64,000 nucleotides of DNA, from positions 1 to 64,000 of the forward strand of contig JAIDRT010000053.1 in assembly GCA_029061605.1 (NCBI GenBank), read 5' to 3'. This DNA is from Clostridia bacterium (lineage in GTDB: Bacteria > Bacillota > Clostridia > Christensenellales > UBA3700). The notes below the pieces were generated by a model that did not search any database, had not been told where the DNA came from, and worked only from the letters and a program-made list of their open reading frames with translations. A program made the position numbers and the translations under genes. Each line of letters starts with the position of its first letter. Position 1 is the stretch's first letter. Below, in pieces: positions 1-10,400 of this stretch.

Positions 1-252
1 TAGTAAAATATAACTATCACTTTTATGATAAAACATAAATGATTGTAATTTATAATTTAATAAAACACATTCGTCATTTTTATCTAGATCAAAATATGGA
101 AAATAGTTTATATTCCTATATCTATCTCCACCAAAAATGTATTTACCACATTGGGGACAATCGTAAAATTGATAGTTTTCGCAAACATCAATATCATATC
201 CTATTTTACAATCATTTGACTTACATATTAAGCAATTTTGTTTATGAATCAT
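1..252 (-). CDS. Small zinc-ribbon protein, partial (runs off left edge)
   Basis: I translated this by hand on the minus strand. An ATG at 252-250 opens a frame that stays open for all 84 codons to the window edge. It starts one base after the stop of the methyltransferase gene (TAA, T, ATG), so it is almost certainly co-transcribed and translationally coupled. The protein begins MIHKQNCLICKS and has paired cysteines C7-x2-C10 and C32-x2-C35 (CPQCGKY), a four-cysteine zinc-ribbon pattern, with extra cysteines at 15 and 24. I do not recognise a family. It could be a stand-alone small protein or the zinc-binding N-terminus of a longer effector. Its position as the last visible gene of a defence-like operon suggests an accessory or effector role, which is inference. 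Confidence 0.72.
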   Translation of the reverse strand, partial: MIHKQNCLICKSNDCKIGYDIDVCENYQFYDCPQCGKYIFGGDRYRNINYFPYFDLDKNDECVLLNYKLQSFMFYHKSDSYILL

Positions 253-253
253 A

Positions 254-2239
254 TTAAAGCACCTTCCTTGTAGTATTTGGGCTATAGGTAGCAAAGATTT
301 GCTCAAAGTTTGTGCCGACAGAATCATTTGCCATACTGCTGTCACGGAATACGGCATACAGTGGTTTCATTTGAGCAATAGTCTTGACGACTTCGTCAGT
401 TATATCTTTGTCAAAGCAAGCAATCAAATCATTGCCATCGACAATAAAGACATGTTTACCTGCAATTTCTTTCTCTTCTATCTTGGCTGATAATGGCTTA
501 CCTAAATCAAGCATAACTTGGAAAAGCAAGTCAAGCGGAGTTCTATCCTCTTTGATATTATCCTCAAACATATCCAACAATGTTTGATTATAGTCCTCTG
601 GACGATAGTACACGTCTTTCATATTTGACGAATCTAACTTAAGTACACGGAAACCTGTATCTAATTTGTTCAAATTATTCTGCATTTTCAATTCATCACA
701 TAATGCAAATACTCCTTTATCTTTTATGGCATTAGTTAATCCTTCTATAGTGTTTAGCTGCTCACCATTTTTGATTTCAAGAATTTTCTTGCCTGCACGA
801 CGAATGCGCTCTTTGCCTATCTCGCAAATATTTTTATATCCGGCCTTATGTGCTTCGCTATTTTCATCACATGACTCCGGTAATTGTACCATAATAAATT
901 TACGATTTCCACCATCTTCTGCATTTAATTGTATAACGGCATGAGCAGTAGTTGCTGACCCTGAAAAAAAATCGAGAATAACCGCATCTTTATCAAATTT
1001 TGTTGTTATTGAAATAAAATATTTTAATAAAGCCACCGGCTTTGGAAAACCAAATATTTTCTTGTCAAATAATTCGTTTAGATCAGCGGTACCCACTTTT
1101 GTCATTCCTATTTCTTTTGGAAGATTTGTAGATACTGCGATATATCCAAATAACTCTCCTGCTTTTTGTTCATCGTCATCTTTAAAATATCTAAAAGCAG
1201 GTTGCGAAATCTTTAAGAAATCATAATCATCAGGAAAAACAATTTTGCCTTGCTTATAATACTCATCAAATGTATCAATTGTTACAGCCCATGTTCTATT
1301 TGGATTCGCTGGGTATTCTTTGCCCGTTTTGGGATTTATCATAGTAAAATTGCTATTGGGGCGCTCGCTAGCATTTCTTTGGGTTGTTAAATCATGTATT
1401 CTCCAAGGACGTCCTGGAAAATCATTAGTATCAAAATACTTTCTTGTTCCGCCCTCAATAGCCGCCGAGAAATCTTGTGATTTTGCATACACCAAAACCC
1501 ATTCATAATCCTGCGAAACCCCAAAAGGCACATCTGATTTAGCTGTCCTTTTTCTCCAAGGAAACATTGCTACAAAATTACTTTCACCAAAAATCTCATC
1601 ACAAGTTTTCCTTAAATTCTCAACTTCATTATCATCAATGCTAATAAATATTACCCCATCATCGCTTAACAAATCTTTTGCTAAGCGCAAACGCGGATAA
1701 ATCATATTAAGCCAATCAGTATGAAATCGACCGTTGCTTTCGGTATTTTGCACCAAACGATTACCATACTCATCATATTGTCCACTGTTATCTAAATATT
1801 CTTCACTGTCTTGTGAAAAGTCGTCATTATATACAAAATCATTGCCTGTATTATATGGTGGGTCTATGTAAATCATTTTAATTTTACCAAGATAGGTCTC
1901 TTGCAAAAGTTTTAGTACTTCAAGATTATCTCCCTCGATATAGAGATTTTGTGTATTATCAAAATCAACACTCTCTTCCTTACAAGGGCGCAACGTAGCA
2001 GATATGGGAGTATTGGCAAGAAGTATTGACTTGTTCTTATCTGGCCAAGTAAATTGATAGCGCTGTTCTTTATCATCTACCAACACGTTACTCATTTCTT
2101 GTTTGAGTATATCAAAGTCAACGGCTAGCGTTGGCTCCCCGTCTCTCAACACCTCCGTTACTGCATTAGGAAACAATGCCCTAATCTTTTGTATATTTTC
2201 TTGTACCTTGTCCATTGACTTCATTTTAAGCTTGTCCAT
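254..2239 (-). CDS. Type III-like (Mod) adenine-specific DNA methyltransferase
   Basis: This 661-residue protein is a beta-class amino-methyltransferase. The catalytic motif DPPYNTGND lies at about residue 126, and the AdoMet-binding motif DFFSGSATTAHA lies near residue 425, after it, which is the order typical of Mod subunits of type III restriction-modification and related enzymes. It should transfer a methyl group to adenine N6 in a short target sequence. The N-terminal 100 residues match the usual Mod lead-in, with the NLYIEGDNLEVLKLL segment. The start is well placed: GGAGG sits five bases before the ATG, inside the 3' end of the upstream GHKL gene, which overlaps by 14 bases. No Res subunit is visible upstream. 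A Res gene could lie beyond the left edge, or the SNF2 helicase of the operon could take its place. Confidence 0.92.
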   Translation of the reverse strand: MDKLKMKSMDKVQENIQKIRALFPNAVTEVLRDGEPTLAVDFDILKQEMSNVLVDDKEQRYQFTWPDKNKSILLANTPISATLRPCKEESVDFDNTQNLYIEGDNLEVLKLLQETYLGKIKMIYIDPPYNTGNDFVYNDDFSQDSEEYLDNSGQYDEYGNRLVQNTESNGRFHTDWLNMIYPRLRLAKDLLSDDGVIFISIDDNEVENLRKTCDEIFGESNFVAMFPWRKRTAKSDVPFGVSQDYEWVLVYAKSQDFSAAIEGGTRKYFDTNDFPGRPWRIHDLTTQRNASERPNSNFTMINPKTGKEYPANPNRTWAVTIDTFDEYYKQGKIVFPDDYDFLKISQPAFRYFKDDDEQKAGELFGYIAVSTNLPKEIGMTKVGTADLNELFDKKIFGFPKPVALLKYFISITTKFDKDAVILDFFSGSATTAHAVIQLNAEDGGNRKFIMVQLPESCDENSEAHKAGYKNICEIGKERIRRAGKKILEIKNGEQLNTIEGLTNAIKDKGVFALCDELKMQNNLNKLDTGFRVLKLDSSNMKDVYYRPEDYNQTLLDMFEDNIKEDRTPLDLLFQVMLDLGKPLSAKIEEKEIAGKHVFIVDGNDLIACFDKDITDEVVKTIAQMKPLYAVFRDSSMANDSVGTNFEQIFATYSPNTTRKVL

Positions 2240-3218
2240 AATTTCCTCCAGATGATTTTGATGCAGTCTTTATTGCTTTCTTATTTTCTTTTGCCAACTT
2301 TTCTCCTTCAGCAACTATCCTTCTACGTTCTTCTGTAAAATTTACATTTTCATTCGTCGAAAATCTTAAACACACTGCTGTTCCATTGAAACTGGGTTTA
2401 AATAATGTTTTCTCTCCTTTTGCATTATATCTTATAGCATAATTATTACTGCAAATAGTAAAAGAACCCTTATAGGTTTTGCATAATTCCTTAAGAACAT
2501 ACAATCCATAACCACTATTACTCCATTCATTATCCCTTCCCAAATATGGATGGTTTGATTTAGCCGATATTCCTGGCGCAAGTGATAATTCCAACAATTC
2601 TATTTCTGGCAAGTCTTTTGAATACCGTCTCATCGCCTCTGCTACGCCACATCCTTCATCTAAAACTGCAATTTCCACAAGATTATGAGTTATCCATCGT
2701 TGAGCGCAAACAAATGCTTTATTACTTTGAGAATGTTCATAAACATTCCTAATGGTCTCTATAAAAGCATATTGTAAGAATTTTGCCAAATCCCGATCAA
2801 ATTGAAAAACTTGTGCCAATTTAAATGCTAATGGCTCAATCTCATCATAGAAATTTAATGAAGCAAAGTCAATTTTGTGTATAGGAATATATGTGTTACT
2901 ACCCCTTGCTTCACCCATCCGTTTTCCACTCTTAGTACTACCCATAGCATTATAAAATCCCATATGTCCCAAATAATCTTCAGTATTTGGATGCGTATAT
3001 TTAAATACTTTGTTAGGATATTTATTCCTAAACCGAAAAAGTTTTCTTGCAATTAATAACATATTAAATGGGTTTTTATCTTTCAGCCCACTTAAATCAA
3101 AAATAATTTCTGTAGCTTCAGTATGTTCATTATCTAAATCTAATAACGTTTTAAATACATCATTATTACCAGTATAAATCCCATTTTTAATAAAGTATGT
3201 ATATTGCGAATCATTCAT
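2226..3218 (-). CDS. GHKL (histidine-kinase-like) ATPase with STAS-like N-terminal part
   Basis: A 330-residue protein with the three sequence boxes of the GHKL ATPase fold: an N box (IRNVYEHSQS, about residue 155), a G1 box (VLDEGCGVAEA, about 184) and a G2 box (SGYGLYVLKEL, about 235). There is no phospho-acceptor histidine domain and no transmembrane segment, so it is not an ordinary sensor kinase. The first 110 residues (IIFDLSGLKDKNPFNMLL, YLGHMGFYNAMG) look like a STAS-type alpha/beta domain. The gene overlaps the DUF4391 gene by 8 bases and the methyltransferase by 14, so it is a built-in member of the operon. It may act as an ATP-dependent switch or clamp, in the manner of MutL or anti-sigma kinases; this role is inferred from fold alone. 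Confidence 0.8.
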   Translation of the reverse strand: MNDSQYTYFIKNGIYTGNNDVFKTLLDLDNEHTEATEIIFDLSGLKDKNPFNMLLIARKLFRFRNKYPNKVFKYTHPNTEDYLGHMGFYNAMGSTKSGKRMGEARGSNTYIPIHKIDFASLNFYDEIEPLAFKLAQVFQFDRDLAKFLQYAFIETIRNVYEHSQSNKAFVCAQRWITHNLVEIAVLDEGCGVAEAMRRYSKDLPEIELLELSLAPGISAKSNHPYLGRDNEWSNSGYGLYVLKELCKTYKGSFTICSNNYAIRYNAKGEKTLFKPSFNGTAVCLRFSTNENVNFTEERRRIVAEGEKLAKENKKAIKTASKSSGGNYGQA

Positions 3219-3852
3219 ACAATATTTCTAACTCCTTTTTCAAATCCTTCAATTCCGCATTCAGTTCAAATCGTTTCTTTGATTGCTTTTCATTATCAAC
3301 TGCTCGTTGCAATTTATCAATTTCTTTTTGCAATCTTAACACTTCTCCATAGCGCAAGGCATAATCTCTTGCCGATTCTTTATCTCTCGGCTTAATAGGA
3401 ATTATCGTAGACAACACCGACCTATATATCTCGCTCATACTGACTGCCGTCAATGGCAATTGGATAGTCAAGTCGTCTAGCCATTCACTACAATAATACT
3501 TGTCAATCCTCATTCCCTTTTCGCTATACTCTTTGAATGCGCCATAAGCCATATATTGTTCTTTACAGTTTAGCACAAACAACGTTTGTACTGCAAACTT
3601 TTTATCTAATGCAGCTATAAATAGATTAGGAATTACCTTGCCGTTAAGTTCAATGACAATAACGTATATATTTTTTACTTTGTCGTCTTTTTGCGCAATA
3701 TTCATTGTGTCTTTATTGATAACGTTGGTAACAGTTACTGAAAGAACGTTACTCGCATTTTCCTTTACTTGTTTATCCGCCTTGATTTCTTTAAACAAAA
3801 AAGGAATCTTCAATACTTGACTTACTTGCGTCTTACTACTCAATCCAAACAT
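3211..3852 (-). CDS. DUF4391-family protein
   Basis: This 213-residue protein resembles the DUF4391 family: an alpha/beta N-terminal part, the segment SMSEIYRSVLSTIIPI in the middle, and a C-terminal coiled coil (about residues 170-210, LQKEIDKLQRAVDNEKQ followed by a LNAELKDLKKEL segment). Members of this family are commonly found between a helicase gene and a DNA methyltransferase gene in restriction-like operons, as here. The biochemical role is unknown. The gene starts in a TAATG overlap with the stop of the upstream helicase and overlaps the next gene by 8 bases, which implies tightly coupled translation and probably a stoichiometric complex. Confidence 0.8.
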   Translation of the reverse strand: MFGLSSKTQVSQVLKIPFLFKEIKADKQVKENASNVLSVTVTNVINKDTMNIAQKDDKVKNIYVIVIELNGKVIPNLFIAALDKKFAVQTLFVLNCKEQYMAYGAFKEYSEKGMRIDKYYCSEWLDDLTIQLPLTAVSMSEIYRSVLSTIIPIKPRDKESARDYALRYGEVLRLQKEIDKLQRAVDNEKQSKKRFELNAELKDLKKELEILYE

Positions 3853-6800
3853 TATTTTACCACCACAAACGCAATTAGTTCAAAGTCGTCAAGCCCATCA
3901 AAACTTTGTTGAAACAATACTTTGCTGTCTCCTTTAAATAGAGCTCTCATATCACTTTCTTCCTTGACTTGCAAAATACTCGCAACTGCATTGTCCAACA
4001 ATTCGCTATACTTATCCATCTTTGCGCCGTCTTTTGTCTCTTTATTAAACTTGCGACAAAGCGCAGCAATAGGCTCAGTCTTGCCCTTTGACGTAGCGCG
4101 AAGTACGTCAAGAATTGACTTGACGTCCAAATGATTATACTTGACTTCTCCGTCTTCTTTGAGATAAACAAGATAATATGGATGCAAACGATTTTGCTTG
4201 TTTATATTGACACTATTATTACGATTGCAAAGCACGAAGATTACGCCTTTCTCAATACCTTTACTTTCGTCAGCCTCAACGACTGCATGCAATCCCTTTG
4301 TGACACCCGTAGGATAGCCATTCTCCTTGCGATATGAATCCAAGTCCATAATAAAGTCATTGAGTCCCAAATCAGTGATAGATATATTGCCGTCAACGTC
4401 TTCAAGATCTTGCAATGTGCCTTCTTGCAATTTCTTAAGTTGTTCCTTGCGGTAATCCATCTCTTCGTTTTCTTCCGCAATAATATTATCGTCCGCAGTT
4501 GCGGTAGCGTTTACGATAGTCATTCTCGCAGACACTCGCTTATTAAGATTTATATATTCATCAAGTGATATATCCGGCCAAAAGTTGACTAGTTGAATTT
4601 GACTATTTTTACTGCCAATACGGTCAATACGTCCAAATCTTTGCACTATGCGAACAGGATTCCAATGTATATCATAATTAATACAAATATCGCAATCTTG
4701 CAAGTTTTGGCCTTCGGATATGCAGTCCGTACCAATAAGTATATCTATTTCTCCCTTATCAGTTCTCAACGTCAAATCTCTTTGCTTTGACAACGGCGAG
4801 AATAGCGTAAGCAATCTATCCGTATCGTTGCGTCCACCCATGTTTGATTTATTATTGTTGCCACCTGCAATCTTTGCTGTATATAAGCCATACCGCTCGT
4901 ACATATAATGAGAGAGTTCGTTATACAAATAATCAGCTGTATCCGCAAATGCAGAAAATATAAGAATCTTCTTGTTATTCTCATTGAGCGGATGAGCAAT
5001 TTTGTCATCGATAATTGACTTCAACTCGCTAAGCTTTCTATCTGCATCGGCAGTCACTCTTTGCATCTCAGCACAGATTTCTCTCAAAATACCAATATCA
5101 TTTTCAATATCTTCCTTCCACGTTACTACGTCCAAATCATTTAGGTCTATATCAATTTGTTTGCCAGATGACGTCTTTGTCAAAGTAATATCTTCTTCAT
5201 CGTCATCAAGATAGTTGCTCACATACGTATTAGTTTCGGCTTGTATTCTGGCTTTCTTATCTCCTGCAAGAAATTTGTTGATTGTATCCAAAGTCTTTTG
5301 ATTTATATCTATCAACTTGCCAAGCGAAAGCCTAAACGAAAAAACACTACTCTCCAATCGCTTTAATAGACTTATTGTCATCAACTTCTTCAAGCCTGAT
5401 TCACGATGACGTTGTCTTGACAAACCTTGACCAAAGTTGTTAGCATTTCTACTCTCACTCTTCAAATCAATCTCATACAAATTCTCATACTTTTCCAATC
5501 TGGACGGAAGCAACATTGCAAGCGGAGCGTATACGTTCATTGTCATTTCCAAAAGTTTGTTGTAAATCTCTTTATACTTCATTATTGACGGATTGTCGGT
5601 CAGTTTTGGATAATAAGACTTTGTTGGCAATCTCTTTGGGAAATTGCCAATGTCCTTTATGTCATAATATTTTTGTATATGCTTTCTACTTCTTGCAATT
5701 GTTACGCTATCCAATATAATTGAAAAATCAATGTCAAGGTTGTCCATCAAATCTTTTGCATGACGCTCGCCTATTGGTAACTTGCTCCAATCATTGAATA
5801 CCTTTTGCGCATTTCTAAAAACAGTTTGCACGTCTTTGCTCAAACCTAATGCCGCATTCATCTCGGAATAATCTCCGCAGTACGCCAATAACAATTGATT
5901 CTTCAAATCATTATAACGGTTATTTACTGGAGTCGCAGATAGCATAAGTACTTTGGTCTTGACGCCTTCTTGCATAATGCGTTTCATCAAGAAATCATAT
6001 CTAGTGTCTTTATCCTTGTTTGCCGAGTTGTTATTGCGAAAATTGTGACTCTCGTCTATTACCACCAAGTCGTAGTTGCCCCAATTTTGCGTAGCAAGAT
6101 CAATCTGACCACGCTTACCGCTTGTTCGTCCCAAGTCAGTATGGCAAAGCACGGTAAAACTAATTCTATCTTTGTAAAATATATTAGTATAACTATTATT
6201 TTGATTTTGATATTGAGTCCAGTTTTGCTCCAAACGCTTTGGACAGAGCACAAGGATGGATTTGTTACGCAAAGAATAATACTGCATGACAGCAAGCGCA
6301 GTGAACGTCTTACCTAAGCCTACACTGTCTGCCAAGATACAGCCATTGTATCTTTCAAGTTTATTGATTACACCTACTGCTCCGTCTTTTTGGAAATTGT
6401 ATAGTTTGTTCCAAATCAAACTATTCTTGAATCCCGTCGCCTCATTTGGCATGTGGTCCTCATCCAAATCACGTAGAAAGTCTTTGAAAATGTTATATAA
6501 AATTATAAAATAAATAAACTCTGGGGAATTCTCTTTGTAACAACTTGATATGTAATCTACCACTGCGTCAGTAATATCTTCCAACTCTACATCATTATTC
6601 CAAAGCCTATCAAATTCATTTATAAAATACTTGCTTTGCTCAGCATAATCACTTTTTGCAATACCCACAAGTTTGTCATTATTCTTCTCATATCCTAAAT
6701 CAGAAGTCGTAAATCCATTCAATGGCGAATAATGAATGGAACTATCGCCGTTGGTGACGTTCAACATTGTTTGAGTGTCATACGACTCTTTCAACGTCTT

Positions 6801-7154
6801 TATCTTTACTTTCTCTCTTATCCAGTCAGCGCACTCTCTAGCTATCGCACGTTGCGTCATTTGATTTTTGAGCTTAATCTCAAACTCAGTACCGCAAATA
6901 CCACTTTCAGAAAGTTTAGGTATATAAAATTCTCTCTTCTCTTTTTTGATATTATCATTTACCTTTTCGCCTATAAACGTTGGCGTAGTAAATAGAAACT
7001 TCAATTCGTCAATCTGGTCAAGTTCTTCTTTTAGAGCGTCATAAGCATAGATAGAGAAATAGCAAGCTGCGATACGCAATTTGCTACCGCTTTTGATTTC
7101 TCTTTTCAAATCATCACCCAACAATTTTGTTCTGTTGTTAATAATGTCAATCAT
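3852..7154 (-). CDS. SNF2/DEAD-type helicase, phospholipase-D-like N-terminus
   Basis: A superfamily 2 helicase of about 1,100 residues. Motif I is LADSVGLGKTFTAL (about residue 278), motif II VIDESHNF (about 366), motif III MLSATPVNN, and motif VI QRFGRIDRIG (about 840), the pattern of SNF2-family DNA translocases. The first 250 residues (LRIAACYFSIYAYDALKEE) resemble the phospholipase-D-like domain often found at the front of these helicases. I moved the start from an upstream TTG (7199) to the ATG at 7154, because GAGGAG lies about eleven bases before it and the TTG has no such site. It is the first gene of the operon with the DUF4391 protein, GHKL ATPase and Mod. It probably couples target recognition to DNA translocation or cleavage (inference). 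Confidence 0.88.
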   Translation of the reverse strand: MIDIINNRTKLLGDDLKREIKSGSKLRIAACYFSIYAYDALKEELDQIDELKFLFTTPTFIGEKVNDNIKKEKREFYIPKLSESGICGTEFEIKLKNQMTQRAIARECADWIREKVKIKTLKESYDTQTMLNVTNGDSSIHYSPLNGFTTSDLGYEKNNDKLVGIAKSDYAEQSKYFINEFDRLWNNDVELEDITDAVVDYISSCYKENSPEFIYFIILYNIFKDFLRDLDEDHMPNEATGFKNSLIWNKLYNFQKDGAVGVINKLERYNGCILADSVGLGKTFTALAVMQYYSLRNKSILVLCPKRLEQNWTQYQNQNNSYTNIFYKDRISFTVLCHTDLGRTSGKRGQIDLATQNWGNYDLVVIDESHNFRNNNSANKDKDTRYDFLMKRIMQEGVKTKVLMLSATPVNNRYNDLKNQLLLAYCGDYSEMNAALGLSKDVQTVFRNAQKVFNDWSKLPIGERHAKDLMDNLDIDFSIILDSVTIARSRKHIQKYYDIKDIGNFPKRLPTKSYYPKLTDNPSIMKYKEIYNKLLEMTMNVYAPLAMLLPSRLEKYENLYEIDLKSESRNANNFGQGLSRQRHRESGLKKLMTISLLKRLESSVFSFRLSLGKLIDINQKTLDTINKFLAGDKKARIQAETNTYVSNYLDDDEEDITLTKTSSGKQIDIDLNDLDVVTWKEDIENDIGILREICAEMQRVTADADRKLSELKSIIDDKIAHPLNENNKKILIFSAFADTADYLYNELSHYMYERYGLYTAKIAGGNNNKSNMGGRNDTDRLLTLFSPLSKQRDLTLRTDKGEIDILIGTDCISEGQNLQDCDICINYDIHWNPVRIVQRFGRIDRIGSKNSQIQLVNFWPDISLDEYINLNKRVSARMTIVNATATADDNIIAEENEEMDYRKEQLKKLQEGTLQDLEDVDGNISITDLGLNDFIMDLDSYRKENGYPTGVTKGLHAVVEADESKGIEKGVIFVLCNRNNSVNINKQNRLHPYYLVYLKEDGEVKYNHLDVKSILDVLRATSKGKTEPIAALCRKFNKETKDGAKMDKYSELLDNAVASILQVKEESDMRALFKGDSKVLFQQSFDGLDDFELIAFVVVK

Positions 7155-7218
7155 GCTTATATCTTCTCCTCGACACGAACTTCTACGGATATTCGACAAA
7201 ATTCATATCGTTAAGACA

Positions 7219-7227
7219 ATTATATCA
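7219..7227 (-). promoter_or_regulatory. Extended -10 promoter for the helicase-methyltransferase operon
   Basis: On the minus strand the sequence TGATATAAT forms an extended -10 box (TG, one base, TATAAT). It lies about 65 bases before the chosen ATG of the helicase gene. There is no good -35 hexamer at 17 bases, as is usual for extended -10 promoters. Confidence 0.55.
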
Positions 7228-7384
7228 TACTTTTTCTATATTTTATAGTATTTTATATAAAAACTTTAGGTGCCATATAATTTCCGTTCTATATTTCCAG
7301 TTTACTTTTATTCTTGTACACATTTAAAGAAAGCATCAATTGAAACATTCATTTGTCTAATCGCTATATTTTTCCGAAAGGATA

Positions 7385-7393
7385 TGGTATAAT
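7385..7393 (+). promoter_or_regulatory. Extended -10 promoter for the STAND gene
   Basis: TGGTATAAT is an extended -10 box whose expected transcription start (about 7400) leaves a leader of about 30 bases before the ATG at 7429. AAAAGG eight bases before the ATG serves as ribosome binding site. The two divergent promoters of this 230-base gap are about 160 bases apart. Confidence 0.55.
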
Positions 7394-7428
7394 TTTAACA
7401 CAAAGCAGCATAAGAAAAGGATTATTAT

Positions 7429-10400
7429 ATGGCACATCAACCGGGTGGAGAAACTGAGAAATTAGGAAACTTTTATGAAGATAACGTATTAATACACTAT
7501 TATGGACAAATGTTAGAAGGAAAATATTTGTCAGTAATGTCTGAATCATTTGATAGTGATTTGGAAAAAGGCGGAGATATTTATCTATGCGATAATGATA
7601 ATAAAACTACTGTCATACAAGTAAAGTCTAGGCATGGAAATGATGATGTATGGGACATAAGTACTCTCATTAAAATAGGGGTTATCAAAAATGCATGCCA
7701 TCATATTTTACAAGGTAGAACATTTATATTAGCTTCCCCATTATCTTTCATGCTTTTACAAGACTTGTGTAGACATGCTATGTCCTTTGATAACTATGCG
7801 GATTTCCAAGCAGCAGTTCTAAGAAAAAATAATGCTCAAGAACTTATCAAGTTGGAAACGGAAATCAAAAAATACTTTGTTAGCGATGATATAATTAAAT
7901 TCTTTAAATCATTTTCTTTAATCCGATTTGACGACGATTTAGATAAATTTGTTAGAGATTTTAGAAATAGTATAAAGTCGATAGATGATGGACATAAGGC
8001 ATTTCAATTATTACGTCAGTACCCTATAAAACACAATAAATTATCTCAAGAAATATATGCAGATGAATTATGGCGTTTTCTATCTGATAAAGGAATAAAA
8101 AAGTATGACATTGATGAGCCAACTGCAACAAGACAAATCCACGATTTATGTAATGAATATAAAACTAATATCAATCGAAAGTTGATTAATCAAACAAACT
8201 ATAAACGTAAAGAATTTGACGAACTAATATCTAAAATAAGTAATAGAAGTATTACAATTATTCATGGTAAAGCCGGTTGCGGTAAAAGTGGAATAATAGC
8301 AAAACTATGCGAACATTTGGAAAAACAGAACGAATTATATTTACCTTTAAGCTTAGATGCTCGAATGCCTAGCGGATGTACACATGAGTTTGGGAAACAA
8401 CTAGGATTAAGTGCTTCCCCAGTATTAACGCTTTCAAAACTTGCTAATCAACGTATAGGGTATCTTATTATTGACCAAATGGATGCAATTCGTTGGAATG
8501 TAACACATTCAACATCTGCTTTTTCAGTGTGCTGCGAATTAGTCCAAGAAGCACAGTATTGTGAAAATGTAAAAATAATATTTGTTTGTAGGACAATAGA
8601 CGCAGAAAAGGTATTACAATTATTCAATGATAGCCCAACGAAACTAACTGACTGCTCTATTGTCGTAGGGCCGCTAACTGACAGTGAGGTCCAAAATATT
8701 ATTGGTGGGCAGTCATATTATGGCCTTACCCCGAACGTAAAAAAAATGCTCACTAATATTAACAACCTCAAAATGTTTATGACAATATCTAATGGTACTC
8801 ATATAGATAAATCCTCGGATATTATTCGAGAATATATAAATAAAAAGTTAGATGAGATTGCAAATGACAATGAGCACGAAATCTCCGCTCGCAAACTTCT
8901 TCAATATATAATCAATAAAATGTGTAACCTAAATACACAAGTAATTGCGCGAAATGAAATAGAAAATGAATTTGGCAACAATTTGCTGGAAAAATTTTGT
9001 TCCTGCGGAATCACTGAAGAAATTAATTCAAGCATTCGCTTTACTCATCAAAGCATATTAGATTATTACTTAGCACAAGAGTTAGAAAATGAAATAGCTA
9101 AGCGTAATAATGTAGTGAAAGTAATTAAAAAGCACAATAAGACTGCAATAATAGATTATGACATATTGAAACAATACTTTGAATTTGTCGAATTAAATAG
9201 TTCTAATTATGCCAAAGTAATGGAAAAGGTATTATTTAGTTCCAAGATATGTTCATTTATTCGCCATATTGCCCTCGAATCCTTTAGGACAACGTCTCAC
9301 GATGACGTAGAAACTATTGCCTTAGCGCTTAAAATATTAACAAGTAAAAAATATGGTAAAAAATACTTGTTATATCTAACCATTGGTAACTATGCTTTTG
9401 CGCATGGATATATTGAATCGGCAAACTTTTTAGAACTGAAAAAGTCGACAACTCCTGCAGACCAATTATCAGTTATTGATCTTTTGTTTTATGCCAACAA
9501 TCAATGCGAGCAATATCTTGCTCATATCAATGATTATATAAAAATAGTAAACTATGATACTAATGTCGTGGAGCATCTATATCATCAAATAGATGACACA
9601 ACCTCATCTGATAAGATGTTTGAATTGAAGATTGGCTTATTATCACATATCCCCAATCAAAAGCGCCATATCTACTGGGATGAAGTTTTCTCTTTGCCAC
9701 CATCTCGAGCTGGAATGTACATAAAGTATTCTCTATCGAATAATGATGACTATAACGAGCATTTTGATTGGTCTGATCATTTTGAAACATTGTTAAATAT
9801 AGTAAAACTCGAACATCAAAACTACTTATGTGCTGCAAAAGATTATTTAATTAGAACTTGTAAACGATGGGAGTTAGACGGATATGACGATTTCAAGTAT
9901 CATTTTATAAAAGCGATGGCAAAAAATTTATTGGAGGCCTCTTTCAGCTTTTCGACACCTAATGAAATACTTGATTTTCTTTATTCTCCGTACCAACTTT
10001 TTAAAAACATTGCATTGCAGTATATGACCCACTGCAATACAAATAATGCTTTATGCGTATTTGAACGATTAATAGATGATAACTATATTAGCAAGTTAGA
10101 TTTTAGAAAACATAAAGCCCAACTTGGCTCTTTACGTGATATAGTAAAAAACCATAGTTCAAACCTTAATGCAGATTATCTAAATTCTCTAATAAAACAA
10201 ATTAAATCTTATAAGTCCCCTAGCTTAATAACATTTGCTAAAGATAGATTTGAGCAACGTAAAAAGGGATTGTATTATCATTTTTTTGAAGAAGAACAAA
10301 AGATATTACTATCGTCTATTCCACATGAAAAACTCAATAATTCAACTTGCGAATATCTAAAATATTTGTTAAGAAAATTTCCTGCTGCAGAATACTATTA

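Noticed and set aside
39-257. 72-codon plus-strand frame at the left edge
   Set aside because: It is a shadow of the zinc-ribbon gene on the minus strand, which has paired CxxC motifs and couples to the methyltransferase stop.
3852-7154. DISARM or BREX system
   Set aside because: The helicase and methyltransferase lack the partner genes that define those systems (such as DrmB, or BrxL and PglZ).
7155-7199. Longer helicase starting at a TTG at 7199
   Set aside because: No ribosome binding site precedes the TTG, while GAGGAG precedes the ATG at 7154.
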